64,000 nt of DNA. It comes from Cyanobacteriota bacterium. Its GTDB lineage: Bacteria > Cyanobacteriota > Vampirovibrionia > Vampirovibrionales > Vampirovibrionaceae. Shown here piece by piece: positions 34,806 to 43,236 of this stretch (its first letter is position 1; the number at the start of each line of letters is the position of its first letter). Where the stretch lies: contig JAIEMW010000004.1 of the NCBI GenBank assembly GCA_019751815.1, positions 953,390 to 1,017,389 on the forward strand, given 5' to 3'. Position numbers and translations under genes: made by a program. A model generated the notes under the pieces. It had not been told where the DNA came from and searched no databases. It saw only the letters and a list, made by a program, of their open reading frames with translations.

Positions 34806-37337
34806 TTAATTCAGTCCAGGGAGTTTGGCGCGAATTTGCGTGGCCAAATCTCCTGAGGGTACAATTTTCAGATACGCTTCATAAGCCTGTTTTGCGGCAC
34901 GTGGTCGATGTGTGGCTTCATAAATATCGCCCATCGTTGCTTGCATCTGGGCTTTATCGGGTCCATCAGTGACCTTGCTGAGGGCCCGCAGCAAATGTTT
35001 TTCTGCTGAAGACAAGCGTCCTAAGCGAAAATAGACCTTGCCCAAGTTATACAGACTATCGGCAGAGGCCTCTTTTTGCGCGACGAGATGTTCTCCCAGA
35101 GAGAGGGCTTCTTCATAGGCGGCATAGGCCCGCTCCGGTTGTTGGTTATTTTCGTAGGCTTCTCCCAAATGAAACCGGTGGTTTACTGCATTGGGCTCCA
35201 GGCTAGCCGCTTTTGAAAAGGCCTGTATCGCGTCATCATTCAACCCGTTGCTTAAATAGGCCTGTCCAAGTCGGTCCCATGTGTTTGCCTGGTTGGGCTC
35301 TAGTTCTGCGGCTCTAAATAGGACAACCACAGCCCGCTTTGGTTGCTTGTTTTTCAGGTAGGCAAGCCCAGCCGTACTCAGTAGAGCCGGATTATCGGGT
35401 GTCTCTTTGAGTGCCTGAGTAAGGTAGTTAAGGGCTTCTGCGGGTTTGTCCATGGACAAGAGCAACTGGGACAAACTGAGAATATTAGCTTCTTGACCTT
35501 TCTTTGAGGTAACGACAGTTAAGGCGCGTTTCATCCACCGTTCTGCCTCTGTGAGTTGACCGGTGTAGAGGGCATGAGCGGCCAAGGGCTGAATGCAGGC
35601 AACACGGTTAGGATCCAGTTGAAGGGCTCTTTCAAGACTTTGAGAAGCAAGGGGCCACTGGTTGTTCTCGGCATAGACCAGACCCAGGGCTTCATGAGCA
35701 TCGGTGAGGGTTGGAAGCAGTGTAACGGCTTTTTTAAGGTCGATTACGGCCAGAGTAGGATGGTTTAGCGCTCGATGTGCTTGGCCGCGAAAGAGAAACA
35801 ATTGAGCCCGCTTGGCTTCAGGCGCATCTGTTAGTTGTTTTTCGGCTTGATTGAGTGCCACTAGTGCTGCAGACCATTGCTTTTGCTTACACATGAGTTG
35901 ACCTTGGCGGAAAAAAGCCTCCCCGTTGTCAGGGGCTAACACCAGAATTCGATCCAATGTGCTGGCGATGGCAGCTTCTTGCCCGCGTTGTTCGTACAAC
36001 TCCCAGAGTTCATTTAGTACATTCACATTGCGTGGGGATTCGACGGCGATGGCTTCTAGCGATTCAATATAATGATCGATATTATGCGTCTGTTGGAGCT
36101 GAATTTGCGCCAGATAATACCGCGCTTCTGCCTGATCGGGCACTTGATCGATGAAGCGGCTCAGATACAGATTGGCCTGATCCCATTGTTTGGTTAGATA
36201 GGCAGTAAAACCAAGCTCAAACAAGGCCTCAGGTTGGTCTGGATTGATTTCAAGCAGTTTTTTGTAATACTCACCCGCTGTTTGCTGTTGTTGCAGGGTT
36301 TTGGCCAGCCGGGCAATCCGCAGAATTAAGTCTGCGTTTTTGGGATCAAACGCCAGTGCGCGTTGGTAGAGGAGAATGGCGCGTTCGGGGTTGTAATCGG
36401 GATTCTTGCTTTTAAGCAGTAAAAAATCAGCCAGCTTTAGGAGCAGATCGGCGTTGTTGGGCTGAAGCTCGAGTGCTCGTTCCCAGTATTTTTGGGCATC
36501 GCCCAAACGGTTTTGACTGGCCGCTACATTGCCCAACCAGCGGGAGGCCTCTGCGTTCCCCGGGCTTTGTTTGTAAACCAGTTGTGCGATTTGAGAGAGT
36601 TCGGTATTTTGATGCTTGGTATCGGCAATGGCCCCCTTGAGGAGTAAAAAATCTAGGCTGAGTGTGGGGTCATTCAGTGGGGGTAACTTGTTTAAAAAAC
36701 GCTGTGCTTCATCCGGCCTGTCTTGTTCCAAATAAAGTTTGCAGAGTTGAAGCACCCAGGATATTTTTTGCTGAAACACAGGATTTTGACTGGCCGTCAG
36801 CGGAAAGACATCCTGCTCTAAAAAATTTTTGAAGGCTTCGGTTGCTTTGGCCTTGATCATCACATCAACATATTCTTGTGCCAGTGAGAGATTTGTGGAA
36901 GACCAATCCGGGGATGACCAATCGGGGGATTTCCCCGTTTGCCTGATCAGGGCAGGAACGATTTGGGCGTAATGCTTGAGTGCTTCTTCATAACGACCCT
37001 TGAGAAACAGTCCATAAGCATACGTTCGTTGTTGTTGGAGTTGGGTGAGTGCTTCACTGGATAATCCCAGTGCGGCAGTTTTCTTTTTAGAGGGTTGGCT
37101 AGAGGGCTGGGCTTTTGCGTTAGACTGATCTGGTGCTTGCTCAGGCATCTGGACTGGACTCAGTCCGGAGAAAGCGTGATTGCTTTCAGCCGAGGCGGGA
37201 TGAATCACCTGGCCGCAGAAAATACCCACAGCAATACCCAGACTGCTCGCCAGCAATAAAAGAGGCTTGCTAGATAAATGCTTTCTAGATAAGTCTTTGA
37301 TGATGATATTGGCGAATCGCTGCGGCATGACAGGCAC
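34806..37337 (-). CDS. Large TPR-repeat protein, membrane-anchored or exported
   Basis: 843 residues. An N-terminal hydrophobic stretch (about 25-42, PLLLLASSLGIAVGIFCG), then PASAES, looks like a signal anchor or signal peptide. It is followed by NHAFSGLSPVQMP (F56-G58), an F-x-G-type motif at the start of the mature part. From about residue 90 to the end it is nearly all tetratricopeptide repeats, around 18 (for example AQKYWERALELQPNNADLLL and AIQAFSKAASLEPNAVNHRF). Large exported TPR proteins often scaffold envelope complexes. Partners cannot be told. Confidence 0.85.
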   Translation of the reverse strand: MPVMPQRFANIIIKDLSRKHLSSKPLLLLASSLGIAVGIFCGQVIHPASAESNHAFSGLSPVQMPEQAPDQSNAKAQPSSQPSKKKTAALGLSSEALTQLQQQRTYAYGLFLKGRYEEALKHYAQIVPALIRQTGKSPDWSSPDWSSTNLSLAQEYVDVMIKAKATEAFKNFLEQDVFPLTASQNPVFQQKISWVLQLCKLYLEQDRPDEAQRFLNKLPPLNDPTLSLDFLLLKGAIADTKHQNTELSQIAQLVYKQSPGNAEASRWLGNVAASQNRLGDAQKYWERALELQPNNADLLLKLADFLLLKSKNPDYNPERAILLYQRALAFDPKNADLILRIARLAKTLQQQQTAGEYYKKLLEINPDQPEALFELGFTAYLTKQWDQANLYLSRFIDQVPDQAEARYYLAQIQLQQTHNIDHYIESLEAIAVESPRNVNVLNELWELYEQRGQEAAIASTLDRILVLAPDNGEAFFRQGQLMCKQKQWSAALVALNQAEKQLTDAPEAKRAQLFLFRGQAHRALNHPTLAVIDLKKAVTLLPTLTDAHEALGLVYAENNQWPLASQSLERALQLDPNRVACIQPLAAHALYTGQLTEAERWMKRALTVVTSKKGQEANILSLSQLLLSMDKPAEALNYLTQALKETPDNPALLSTAGLAYLKNKQPKRAVVVLFRAAELEPNQANTWDRLGQAYLSNGLNDDAIQAFSKAASLEPNAVNHRFHLGEAYENNQQPERAYAAYEEALSLGEHLVAQKEASADSLYNLGKVYFRLGRLSSAEKHLLRALSKVTDGPDKAQMQATMGDIYEATHRPRAAKQAYEAYLKIVPSGDLATQIRAKLPGLN

Positions 37338-37539
37338 TCATTTTGATAGAATTTGATAGAACATTGGGAGCTTTAATTTGATAGCCTTCATTATAGACTA
37401 GTCTCTGAGAGGAACAGTCTCTATGCGTGGATCACGAATCGCTGTAAAATAGCGATACAAAACTGGGTTTGCCCACAAGATTGCCGATACTGCATTCACA
37501 AATTTCGATTGAGTTTGACGTAATAGGACCTTACTGCTG

Positions 37540-38631
37540 ATGATTTTTTCTGTATTTACCATGTTGGGCTTGGTCAGTTTGCTGATTATTGCACACGAGT
37601 TAGGCCACTTCACCGTCGCCAGGCGCTGTGGTGTTCGTGTCGAGCGGTTTGGATTTGGGCTGCCATTTGGTCCCACTCTGTGGTCCAAAAAATTTGGTGA
37701 GACAGAGTATTGTATTCATCCACTGTTGTTTGGGGGGTATGTTTCCTTTCCGGACGATAATCCAGACAGTACGATTCCTAAGGATTCAAAAGAAAGACTG
37801 GAAAACCAGCCAGCATGGAACCGCTTTTGTGTGATGGTGGCTGGCGTCACTGTCAATGCCATTCTAGGTTGGCTGTTGATGACCTACGTCTTTCTGGGCT
37901 GGGGGATCCCCACGTTGAAAGGTGAAGATGTCAAGATTGTTCAGACGTTGTCTGCAAAAGCCCCGGCTGCTAAAGCGGGTATTTTGGCCAATGATAAGGT
38001 TCTTAGCATTGAAGGTATTCGGCTGAGCAAGCTGCCTAAAGAAGAGCGGCTTCAAACCGTCTCAAAAACCATTCAATCATTGCCTGAAAAACCAGTTCAT
38101 CTGTCTATTCTCCGCGCTCAAAAGGAGCTGCCCATTACTGTTACCCCTAGTAAAGAAGGTACTATTGGGATTCAACTTCAGCTTGGGGAAGTGGTGAACG
38201 AGTACCCGGTTGACCCCATTCGTGCTTCTGGAGAATCATTCACGTATCTCAGCCGTCTGGTGGTCATGAATTTTGAGGCTTTGGGTAAGTTAATTACGGG
38301 AAAAGGAGACCCCTCACAACTGTCTGGGCCAATTCGAATTGTGGATGTCGGCTCTCAGATGATTCAGCAAAAAGGGATTCAGGAAGGGCTTCGCCTCTCT
38401 GCCATTATCAGTGTGATATTGGCGGTGATGAACTTGCTCCCTATTCCGGCCCTCGACGGAGGACATATTCTCTTTTTGGCCATTGAAGTGCTGAAAGGCT
38501 CACCGGTGAAACGGGAGATTCAGGAAGGATTTGTTCAGGTTGGTTTTATGGGATTACTGGCACTGATGGGGTTTGTGCTCTGGAACGATATTTATAACAC
38601 CTGGCTAGGTCCACTCGGCCTGTTTAAATAG
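37540..38631 (+). CDS. rseP: RseP-type site-2 metalloprotease (M50)
   Basis: 363 residues. An intramembrane zinc protease that cleaves membrane-bound regulators. First span (about 3-18) leads into AHELGHF, with the HExxH zinc site H19-E20-H23. FGGYVSFPDD follows, then a second span, one PDZ domain (about 125-210) and the third zinc ligand in LLPIPALDGGHILF (Asp about 305). The C-terminal span is GFMGLLALMGFVLW. Family proteins cleave anti-sigma factors after a first cut; no anti-sigma gene is adjacent. It converges on the TauE/SafE gene. Confidence 0.94.
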   Translation: MIFSVFTMLGLVSLLIIAHELGHFTVARRCGVRVERFGFGLPFGPTLWSKKFGETEYCIHPLLFGGYVSFPDDNPDSTIPKDSKERLENQPAWNRFCVMVAGVTVNAILGWLLMTYVFLGWGIPTLKGEDVKIVQTLSAKAPAAKAGILANDKVLSIEGIRLSKLPKEERLQTVSKTIQSLPEKPVHLSILRAQKELPITVTPSKEGTIGIQLQLGEVVNEYPVDPIRASGESFTYLSRLVVMNFEALGKLITGKGDPSQLSGPIRIVDVGSQMIQQKGIQEGLRLSAIISVILAVMNLLPIPALDGGHILFLAIEVLKGSPVKREIQEGFVQVGFMGLLALMGFVLWNDIYNTWLGPLGLFK

Positions 38632-38636
38632 TTTTT

Positions 38637-39422
38637 TTAAGTCAGTAAAATACGCAGCAGTGCCAGCGAGGCAAAGCCAAACAAGAGCCAGCGAAGCAGT
38701 GCTTCTGGTGCATGTTTGGTTAGCTTGGCCCCGATAGCGGCCCCCAATAAAGCGCCCAAGGTGATGGCAGCCGCCAGAGGTAAGGCAATTAAACCGGTCT
38801 GATATTTCCCGATAAAGGCAGTCAGGCAGCTCAAGGCCACGATGCCTGAGGTGGTGCCGATCGCAAATTTTAACGGTAGCTTCAGGTGTTTTTGCAGGAT
38901 AGGGATCAGTAAAATGGCCCCGCCCAGTCCCAGCATGCCGGATAGCACGCCAATACCCACAATGGTTATGAGTAAGCCAGGTTCTTTGAAAATCGCATCA
39001 GCCCCTGTGTTTATCGCCCTGGCATCTGACTCTTCTGAGATGTCGGACGTTTTTCGAATATACTGCCGCATCACCCACAGGAGAGTCACAATATAGACCG
39101 TTTTTAAGAGCCAATCCGGACAGTATGCAGAAGCCCAAGCCCCGAGAAAGGAACTGGGCATCACCAAGAGGCCAATTTGTTGAATCAAGGTAAGGCTCAG
39201 GTTCTTGTTTCGGTGGTGGACCCAAAAGCCGGAGATACTGCTGGCCAGTCCTTGGGTGGCGGCAAGTCCTGTGGCTTGTTTGAGGCCAATGGCAGGAAAT
39301 CCCATAAAGCCTGGCAGGAAAAGTGCCGCAGGAATCATTAAAATGGCCCCACCAATCCCTAAAAGTCCTGAAAATATGCCAACCCCAAACCCTAAAAGGC
39401 TGAATAAGGCTATCTCTGGCAT
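38637..39422 (-). CDS. TauE/SafE-family permease
   Basis: 261 residues with about eight hydrophobic segments. Two family repeats are visible: GFGVGIFSGLLGIGGAILMI near the N-terminus, and GIGVLSGMLGLGGAILLIPI from about residue 155. The family exports or imports sulfite, sulfoacetate and other organosulfur anions. The substrate here is unknown, though sulfur handling elsewhere in the window (cysteine dioxygenase-like cupin, desulfurase) would fit a sulfite exporter. Its stop is 5 bases from the rseP stop. Confidence 0.88.
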   Translation of the reverse strand: MPEIALFSLLGFGVGIFSGLLGIGGAILMIPAALFLPGFMGFPAIGLKQATGLAATQGLASSISGFWVHHRNKNLSLTLIQQIGLLVMPSSFLGAWASAYCPDWLLKTVYIVTLLWVMRQYIRKTSDISEESDARAINTGADAIFKEPGLLITIVGIGVLSGMLGLGGAILLIPILQKHLKLPLKFAIGTTSGIVALSCLTAFIGKYQTGLIALPLAAAITLGALLGAAIGAKLTKHAPEALLRWLLFGFASLALLRILLT

Positions 39423-39529
39423 GATTTAGGCGGAGGTCCCTATTTTATAAACGTGTTTGGCAAAACCAATTGCTACGATATGTAAACGCTCATGGTTGCC
39501 CAGAATATGGAAAAAAGATAGTTTTATTA

Positions 39530-39557
39530 TGTACACTTTCAAGAGTTCCTTTATAAT
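39530..39557 (+). promoter_or_regulatory. Promoter of the MerR-like coiled-coil gene
   Basis: TGTACA (39530-39535) and a perfect TATAAT (39552-39557) are 16 bases apart. The start codon at 39610 lies about 46 bases beyond the predicted start site. Confidence 0.45.
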
Positions 39558-39609
39558 AACACTTGGATAGGGAGTATCCTGTTGCACGAGCGATGAGGAG
39601 AGCCAGAGG

Positions 39610-40800
39610 TTGTTTACCGTAGATACAGTTTTAGAAGCACTGAAAAAATTTGATGTGGATGATGCCACCCTTCTGTCATGGGAAGAGGCTCTGGGTATTT
39701 CCATTCCCGTTGATGAATACGGCCGTAAGCAATACAGTCCGCACCACGTCAACCTGTTTAAAAATGTGAAAAAGCATCTGGCCCTTGGCCGGACGCTGGA
39801 TCAGATCAGAGATCTGGTGGCGCTGCCGCCATCAGAAGAAGCCACACCGCTTGCTGTGCCAGCGGTGAAGCCAAATGCATATGCGCAAGCACCAAAACGC
39901 CCCAGCATTGGTAGAGAAACTCCGCCAGAGGTGGTTCATCTGCTGGATAAGCTGGTGAGTGAAAAAGACGGGCTGCAAAACAAGCTGATTGAAACCGAAA
40001 AACTCAATTCACATCTCTATAACGCCAACAATGTCTTTCACCGCAAAGTGAAAGAATTGACCACCGTTGTCGGGAGCCTGAAAGAACAGATTCAGGAAAA
40101 CCGGAATTTCAAGCTGCTCGACGAGAAAGATAAATTACACAAAGAGCTGATTGAAACCCAGAAAAATAATCAAATCCAGGATCATGAGCTTCAGTCATTG
40201 AAGAGAGAATTGGCCAAGACAATCGAAGAGAAGTCGGCTCAAATCAATCAGTTGACGATTGAACGCGATCAGGCTGTACAGACGTTGTCAGAAAGTTTGG
40301 AAAATCAGGCAAACACGTTTAACGCTGAGAGAGAGCGTCAGTTAAATTCATTGCGCGATGAGCGGGATCAGCAAATCCAGGCACTGATTGCTGAAAGAGA
40401 AAGACAGGTGCAAACCCTGATTGATGAGCGCAATGCGATTAAAAATCACCTCGAAGAACTGACCTATGCCTTCAAGACAGATCGATTCTGTGGCGACTGG
40501 AAGGAAGAATCTGAGCTGGTTGAAGTGTTGTACGACAATTTTGGAATCAACATAGAACCTCGTCGGAACCGGTTGTTCAGAATTTCGGAGCCTCCGATTC
40601 GGGCCTATGGAAATACAGCGGTGATTACCACGGAATTTGAATATGCCAACAATAGTTTATGGCGTCGTCAAGAGTCACTGGTAGCAGTTTATTTGCCCGA
40701 TGAATCGATTCAGGGCGAATTAACAGCCGAATATATTATTGACGGTGTTCCTGTCGCCAAAGCAATTTACCGGGTTCGTTGCCACCGCGCAGCATCTTAA
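39610..40800 (+). CDS. MerR-like helix-turn-helix protein with long coiled coil
   Basis: 396 residues from a TTG at 39610, with GAGGAG (39595-39600) as ribosome-binding site. Residues 1-75 look like a MerR winged helix (TLLSWEEALGISIP, GRKQYSPHHVNLF, LALGRTLDQIRDLV). A Pro/Ala linker follows. Then comes a long coiled coil (about 110-285) with degenerate repeats such as ERDQAVQTL, ERERQLNSL, ERDQQIQAL and ERERQVQTL. The C-terminal 100 residues are a compact beta-rich domain (CGDWKEESELVEVLYDNFGI). DNA-binding head plus coiled coil suggests a nucleoid, segregation or morphology factor, or an unusual regulator. This is inference. Confidence 0.75.
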   Translation: MFTVDTVLEALKKFDVDDATLLSWEEALGISIPVDEYGRKQYSPHHVNLFKNVKKHLALGRTLDQIRDLVALPPSEEATPLAVPAVKPNAYAQAPKRPSIGRETPPEVVHLLDKLVSEKDGLQNKLIETEKLNSHLYNANNVFHRKVKELTTVVGSLKEQIQENRNFKLLDEKDKLHKELIETQKNNQIQDHELQSLKRELAKTIEEKSAQINQLTIERDQAVQTLSESLENQANTFNAERERQLNSLRDERDQQIQALIAERERQVQTLIDERNAIKNHLEELTYAFKTDRFCGDWKEESELVEVLYDNFGINIEPRRNRLFRISEPPIRAYGNTAVITTEFEYANNSLWRRQESLVAVYLPDESIQGELTAEYIIDGVPVAKAIYRVRCHRAAS

Positions 40801-40980
40801 TTCTTTACAAACTTTGTTCAATGCCGTTTAGCATTTCAATCCCTTGGGTATACAACTAGGGTGTGCTTTGGTCCGTGATTGAAGTGTGTTGATTCCTTAG
40901 ATTCTTCTTTTGATTAACCGGTATTGCGCAGAATGACTGTGTTTTTTGCTGCGTAAAATTTGCAGTGAGGTGTGTGTGTG

Positions 40981-42345
40981 ATGTGGCAAAAGCTCTGGCA
41001 ACAATTTCGCCTGCAGAGACAGCGTAAGCAATTTTCAGGTATAGGTGCCAATCAACTATTATTTGTGGGAGTGATGGGGATAGGGATGAGTACCGCTCCC
41101 TTTGCGATTGATCTGCCGACATTTTTTGTGGCGCAAAATCAGCTGCAAACCACCATGGATGCAGCGGCGCTGGCAGGGGCCTCTCAGCTACCTTTTGGGC
41201 AGGCTGCTGCAGAATCGATGGCACGGCAATATGTTGCGGCCAATCCTGTGATGGGACAAACCATTGACCCAACCACCTTGCGGTTTCGAGAGATCAATAA
41301 TCAGTTTTCTGTGAGTAATTCATTGCGTGTGCAAACGGTAACGTCTCAATTCTTGTGTCAATTTCAGCGCGGCTTTAAAATTCCCGATCCCAATAATCCA
41401 CCGCCTCAACAAGTGGGCGATGATTGTTCATATATGCAGGTTGCAGCGACATCGACGGCTGTTCCCGCTGCACGCGACACGATGATTGTGATGGATATTT
41501 CAACCTCGATGACAGATCTGGGTAACGGCCGTCCGCTCAGAGATGTGAAACAAGCGGCAGTTCACTATATTAATAACATTCGTGATTACAATAGTGAGTC
41601 TGTGGATCGAATCGGCTTTGTCACCTTTGGGGCTGATGCCAGCCTGGCTAGCCCGCTCAAATCCATGCATGATGATCCTGGTTTTGCCCAATTAATTAGT
41701 CGGGTTAATTCAACGGGTATTTATAATGCACAGGGGTGGAACACCAATTATCAAGACGCATTGGTAAAAGCCAATAATGAACTCGAAGCCCATGCCAGGC
41801 CCAATGCTGAAAAAATTATTTTGTTCATGACCGACGGGCTGCCTAATTTACCAGCCCCGCCGTCGTATTATCTGGTGAGTCGATATCAGCCCTATGTGAA
41901 ATGTTTTAATATCGTCAATCAAAATCCGGCACTCAATCAATTATGTTATACCAGTGCGGGGAAACGAGTCTGTCCCAAATTTACCGATGCGCGTGTGACA
42001 GCCCCTTATATTTCTGCGGCAGGTCAGCAATGCGGCTTGGATTACACGAATTACCTGACATCCAGTACACAAGCGCAAGTGACGCGGGCTGAAAGCAAGG
42101 GAGTTACCATCCATACCATTTCTATTGCGGATCCCAATGAGGCGTATTCTGATAATGCCTGGAGTATCTTAAAACGCTTACGAAAAGAACCCAACTGGAA
42201 CCCGGATTTATTAAACTATATGGCAACCAACACTGGGGGTGAGCAATACTGGTCTGCCAATTACAACGCCCAGGGGATCCAAGATATTTATGACACGATT
42301 TCCAAAGAAGTACGGATGAGGTTGGCCGAGCGACCGGCCCAGTAA
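40981..42345 (+). CDS. TadG-like protein with von Willebrand factor A domain
   Basis: 454 residues from ATG 40981, with GAGG 9 bases upstream. The N-terminus has RKQFSGIGANQ (F18-G20), a hydrophobic segment (about 26-45), then LPTFFVAQNQLQTTMDAAAL, the TadE/TadG signature of Flp-pilus-associated proteins. A VWA domain follows, with MIDAS DISTS (in MIVMDISTSMTD) and FMTDGLPN, which bind a divalent metal and mediate adhesion. The C-terminal half contains Cys residues that could form disulfides outside the cytoplasm. It is likely an envelope-anchored adhesin-like component. No Tad secretion ATPase is in view, but a pilin-like ORF is at 63584. Confidence 0.85.
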   Translation: MWQKLWQQFRLQRQRKQFSGIGANQLLFVGVMGIGMSTAPFAIDLPTFFVAQNQLQTTMDAAALAGASQLPFGQAAAESMARQYVAANPVMGQTIDPTTLRFREINNQFSVSNSLRVQTVTSQFLCQFQRGFKIPDPNNPPPQQVGDDCSYMQVAATSTAVPAARDTMIVMDISTSMTDLGNGRPLRDVKQAAVHYINNIRDYNSESVDRIGFVTFGADASLASPLKSMHDDPGFAQLISRVNSTGIYNAQGWNTNYQDALVKANNELEAHARPNAEKIILFMTDGLPNLPAPPSYYLVSRYQPYVKCFNIVNQNPALNQLCYTSAGKRVCPKFTDARVTAPYISAAGQQCGLDYTNYLTSSTQAQVTRAESKGVTIHTISIADPNEAYSDNAWSILKRLRKEPNWNPDLLNYMATNTGGEQYWSANYNAQGIQDIYDTISKEVRMRLAERPAQ

Positions 42346-42668
42346 TCACAGCAATTACCCGCTTATTCTACCCACTTATTCGGCGTGCGTTTAAAACGAT
42401 TATTTTTAAAAACTTGTTTATTCCTGCCTTTTTCTTTCCCGTGAGCTAACCGTATTCGCCCTAGCTTCCATTCGAGGTGAATTGCTGAATGCCTTTAGGG
42501 CAAAGCGTCGCCTCGAATGGATTTTCTTTTTCGTCAAATGTTCTAAATCAAATATTTCTTTATGAAGGGGTTTAACTTTTATCTTCGTCGGGAATATAAC
42601 TGTTAATAAGGTGTGTGAGTGTAGATAAACAACGCTGATTTAAACAGTGTATTAGGAGTGATGTGTTG
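42346..42668. other. Intergenic region with a long hairpin
   Basis: TCCATTCGAGG (42467-42477) pairs perfectly over 11 bp with CCTCGAATGGA (42511-42521) around a 33-base loop that contains a minor TGCC/GGCA stem. It is followed by TTTTCTTTTT, so it can end the TadG-like transcript. The remainder (42522-42650) has no gene. It leads to AGGAG (42654) before the next small gene. Confidence 0.55.
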
Positions 42669-42941
42669 ATGATCACGAGTCGACAAATATTTTTGGGGCT
42701 ACTGGCGGGGTTCATGCTCTTTCAGGTATTGGGGGGGGCGCAATCGATGACTCCCCAGAGCGGTGTTTTTAAAGGAAAGTCATTATCACAGTGGACCCAC
42801 ACAGGCCGTAAGATGACTGTGCATCATTATGGAATGCCCTTACTGGCCAGTATTCGTGTCAGTTCAGGGATAATTTCTGCCGATGATCCCCCACCAGAAG
42901 ATGATCCAGAAAATCCGACCGTCCCATTTGATTACCACTAA
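42669..42941 (+). CDS. Small secreted protein with F-x-G motif
   Basis: 90 residues from ATG 42669, AGGAG 10 bases upstream. The signal peptide is clear (MITSRQIFLGLLAGFMLFQV, then LGGAQS). The mature part starts MTPQSGVFKGKSL (F34-G36) and ends in an acidic, Pro-rich tail (DDPPPEDDPENPTVPFDYH). Family not recognised. A strong terminator follows. Position between the TadG-like and acyl-CoA dehydrogenase genes suggests an exported accessory factor. Confidence 0.65.
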   Translation: MITSRQIFLGLLAGFMLFQVLGGAQSMTPQSGVFKGKSLSQWTHTGRKMTVHHYGMPLLASIRVSSGIISADDPPPEDDPENPTVPFDYH

Positions 42942-42948
42942 AGCGTCA

Positions 42949-42987
42949 CAAAAAGCCAAGCTGAGGAACTCCCGGTTTGGCTTTTTG
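42949..42987 (+). terminator. Intrinsic terminator
   Basis: CAAAAAGCCAA (42949-42959) pairs perfectly over 11 bp with TTGGCTTTTTG (42977-42987). The T-run lies within the distal arm, and the A-run makes it usable on both strands. Confidence 0.75.
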
Positions 42988-43011
42988 CTATGGAGATAAT
43001 GCTCAAGAGGA

Positions 43012-43041
43012 TTGACAAAGGCCCTTTTTTGTCATTATATG
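43012..43041 (+). promoter_or_regulatory. Promoter with embedded inverted repeat, upstream of acyl-CoA dehydrogenase
   Basis: A perfect -35 TTGACA (43012-43017) precedes TATATG (43036-43041) by 18 bases. TGACAAA (43013-43019) and TTTGTCA (43028-43034) form a 7-bp inverted repeat with an 8-base gap, lying over the -35 and the spacer. This is the usual layout for a dimeric repressor. Confidence 0.55.
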
Positions 43042-43236
43042 GTTATCAATTCTTGAGGGGCTTTTCGGGAAAAGATGCCTGGGTCATTTAACTGCCTGAG
43101 TATCGGCCCAGAGTATTGACTCTGTGTGATGAGGGAATCGTATCAAGGAATCGATGGTCACTTTTTCCTGAACAAGTACTTGCATGTGTGTGAAATCAAT
43201 ACCGGGAACGATGGGATTTTAAGGAGAAAACTGGTG

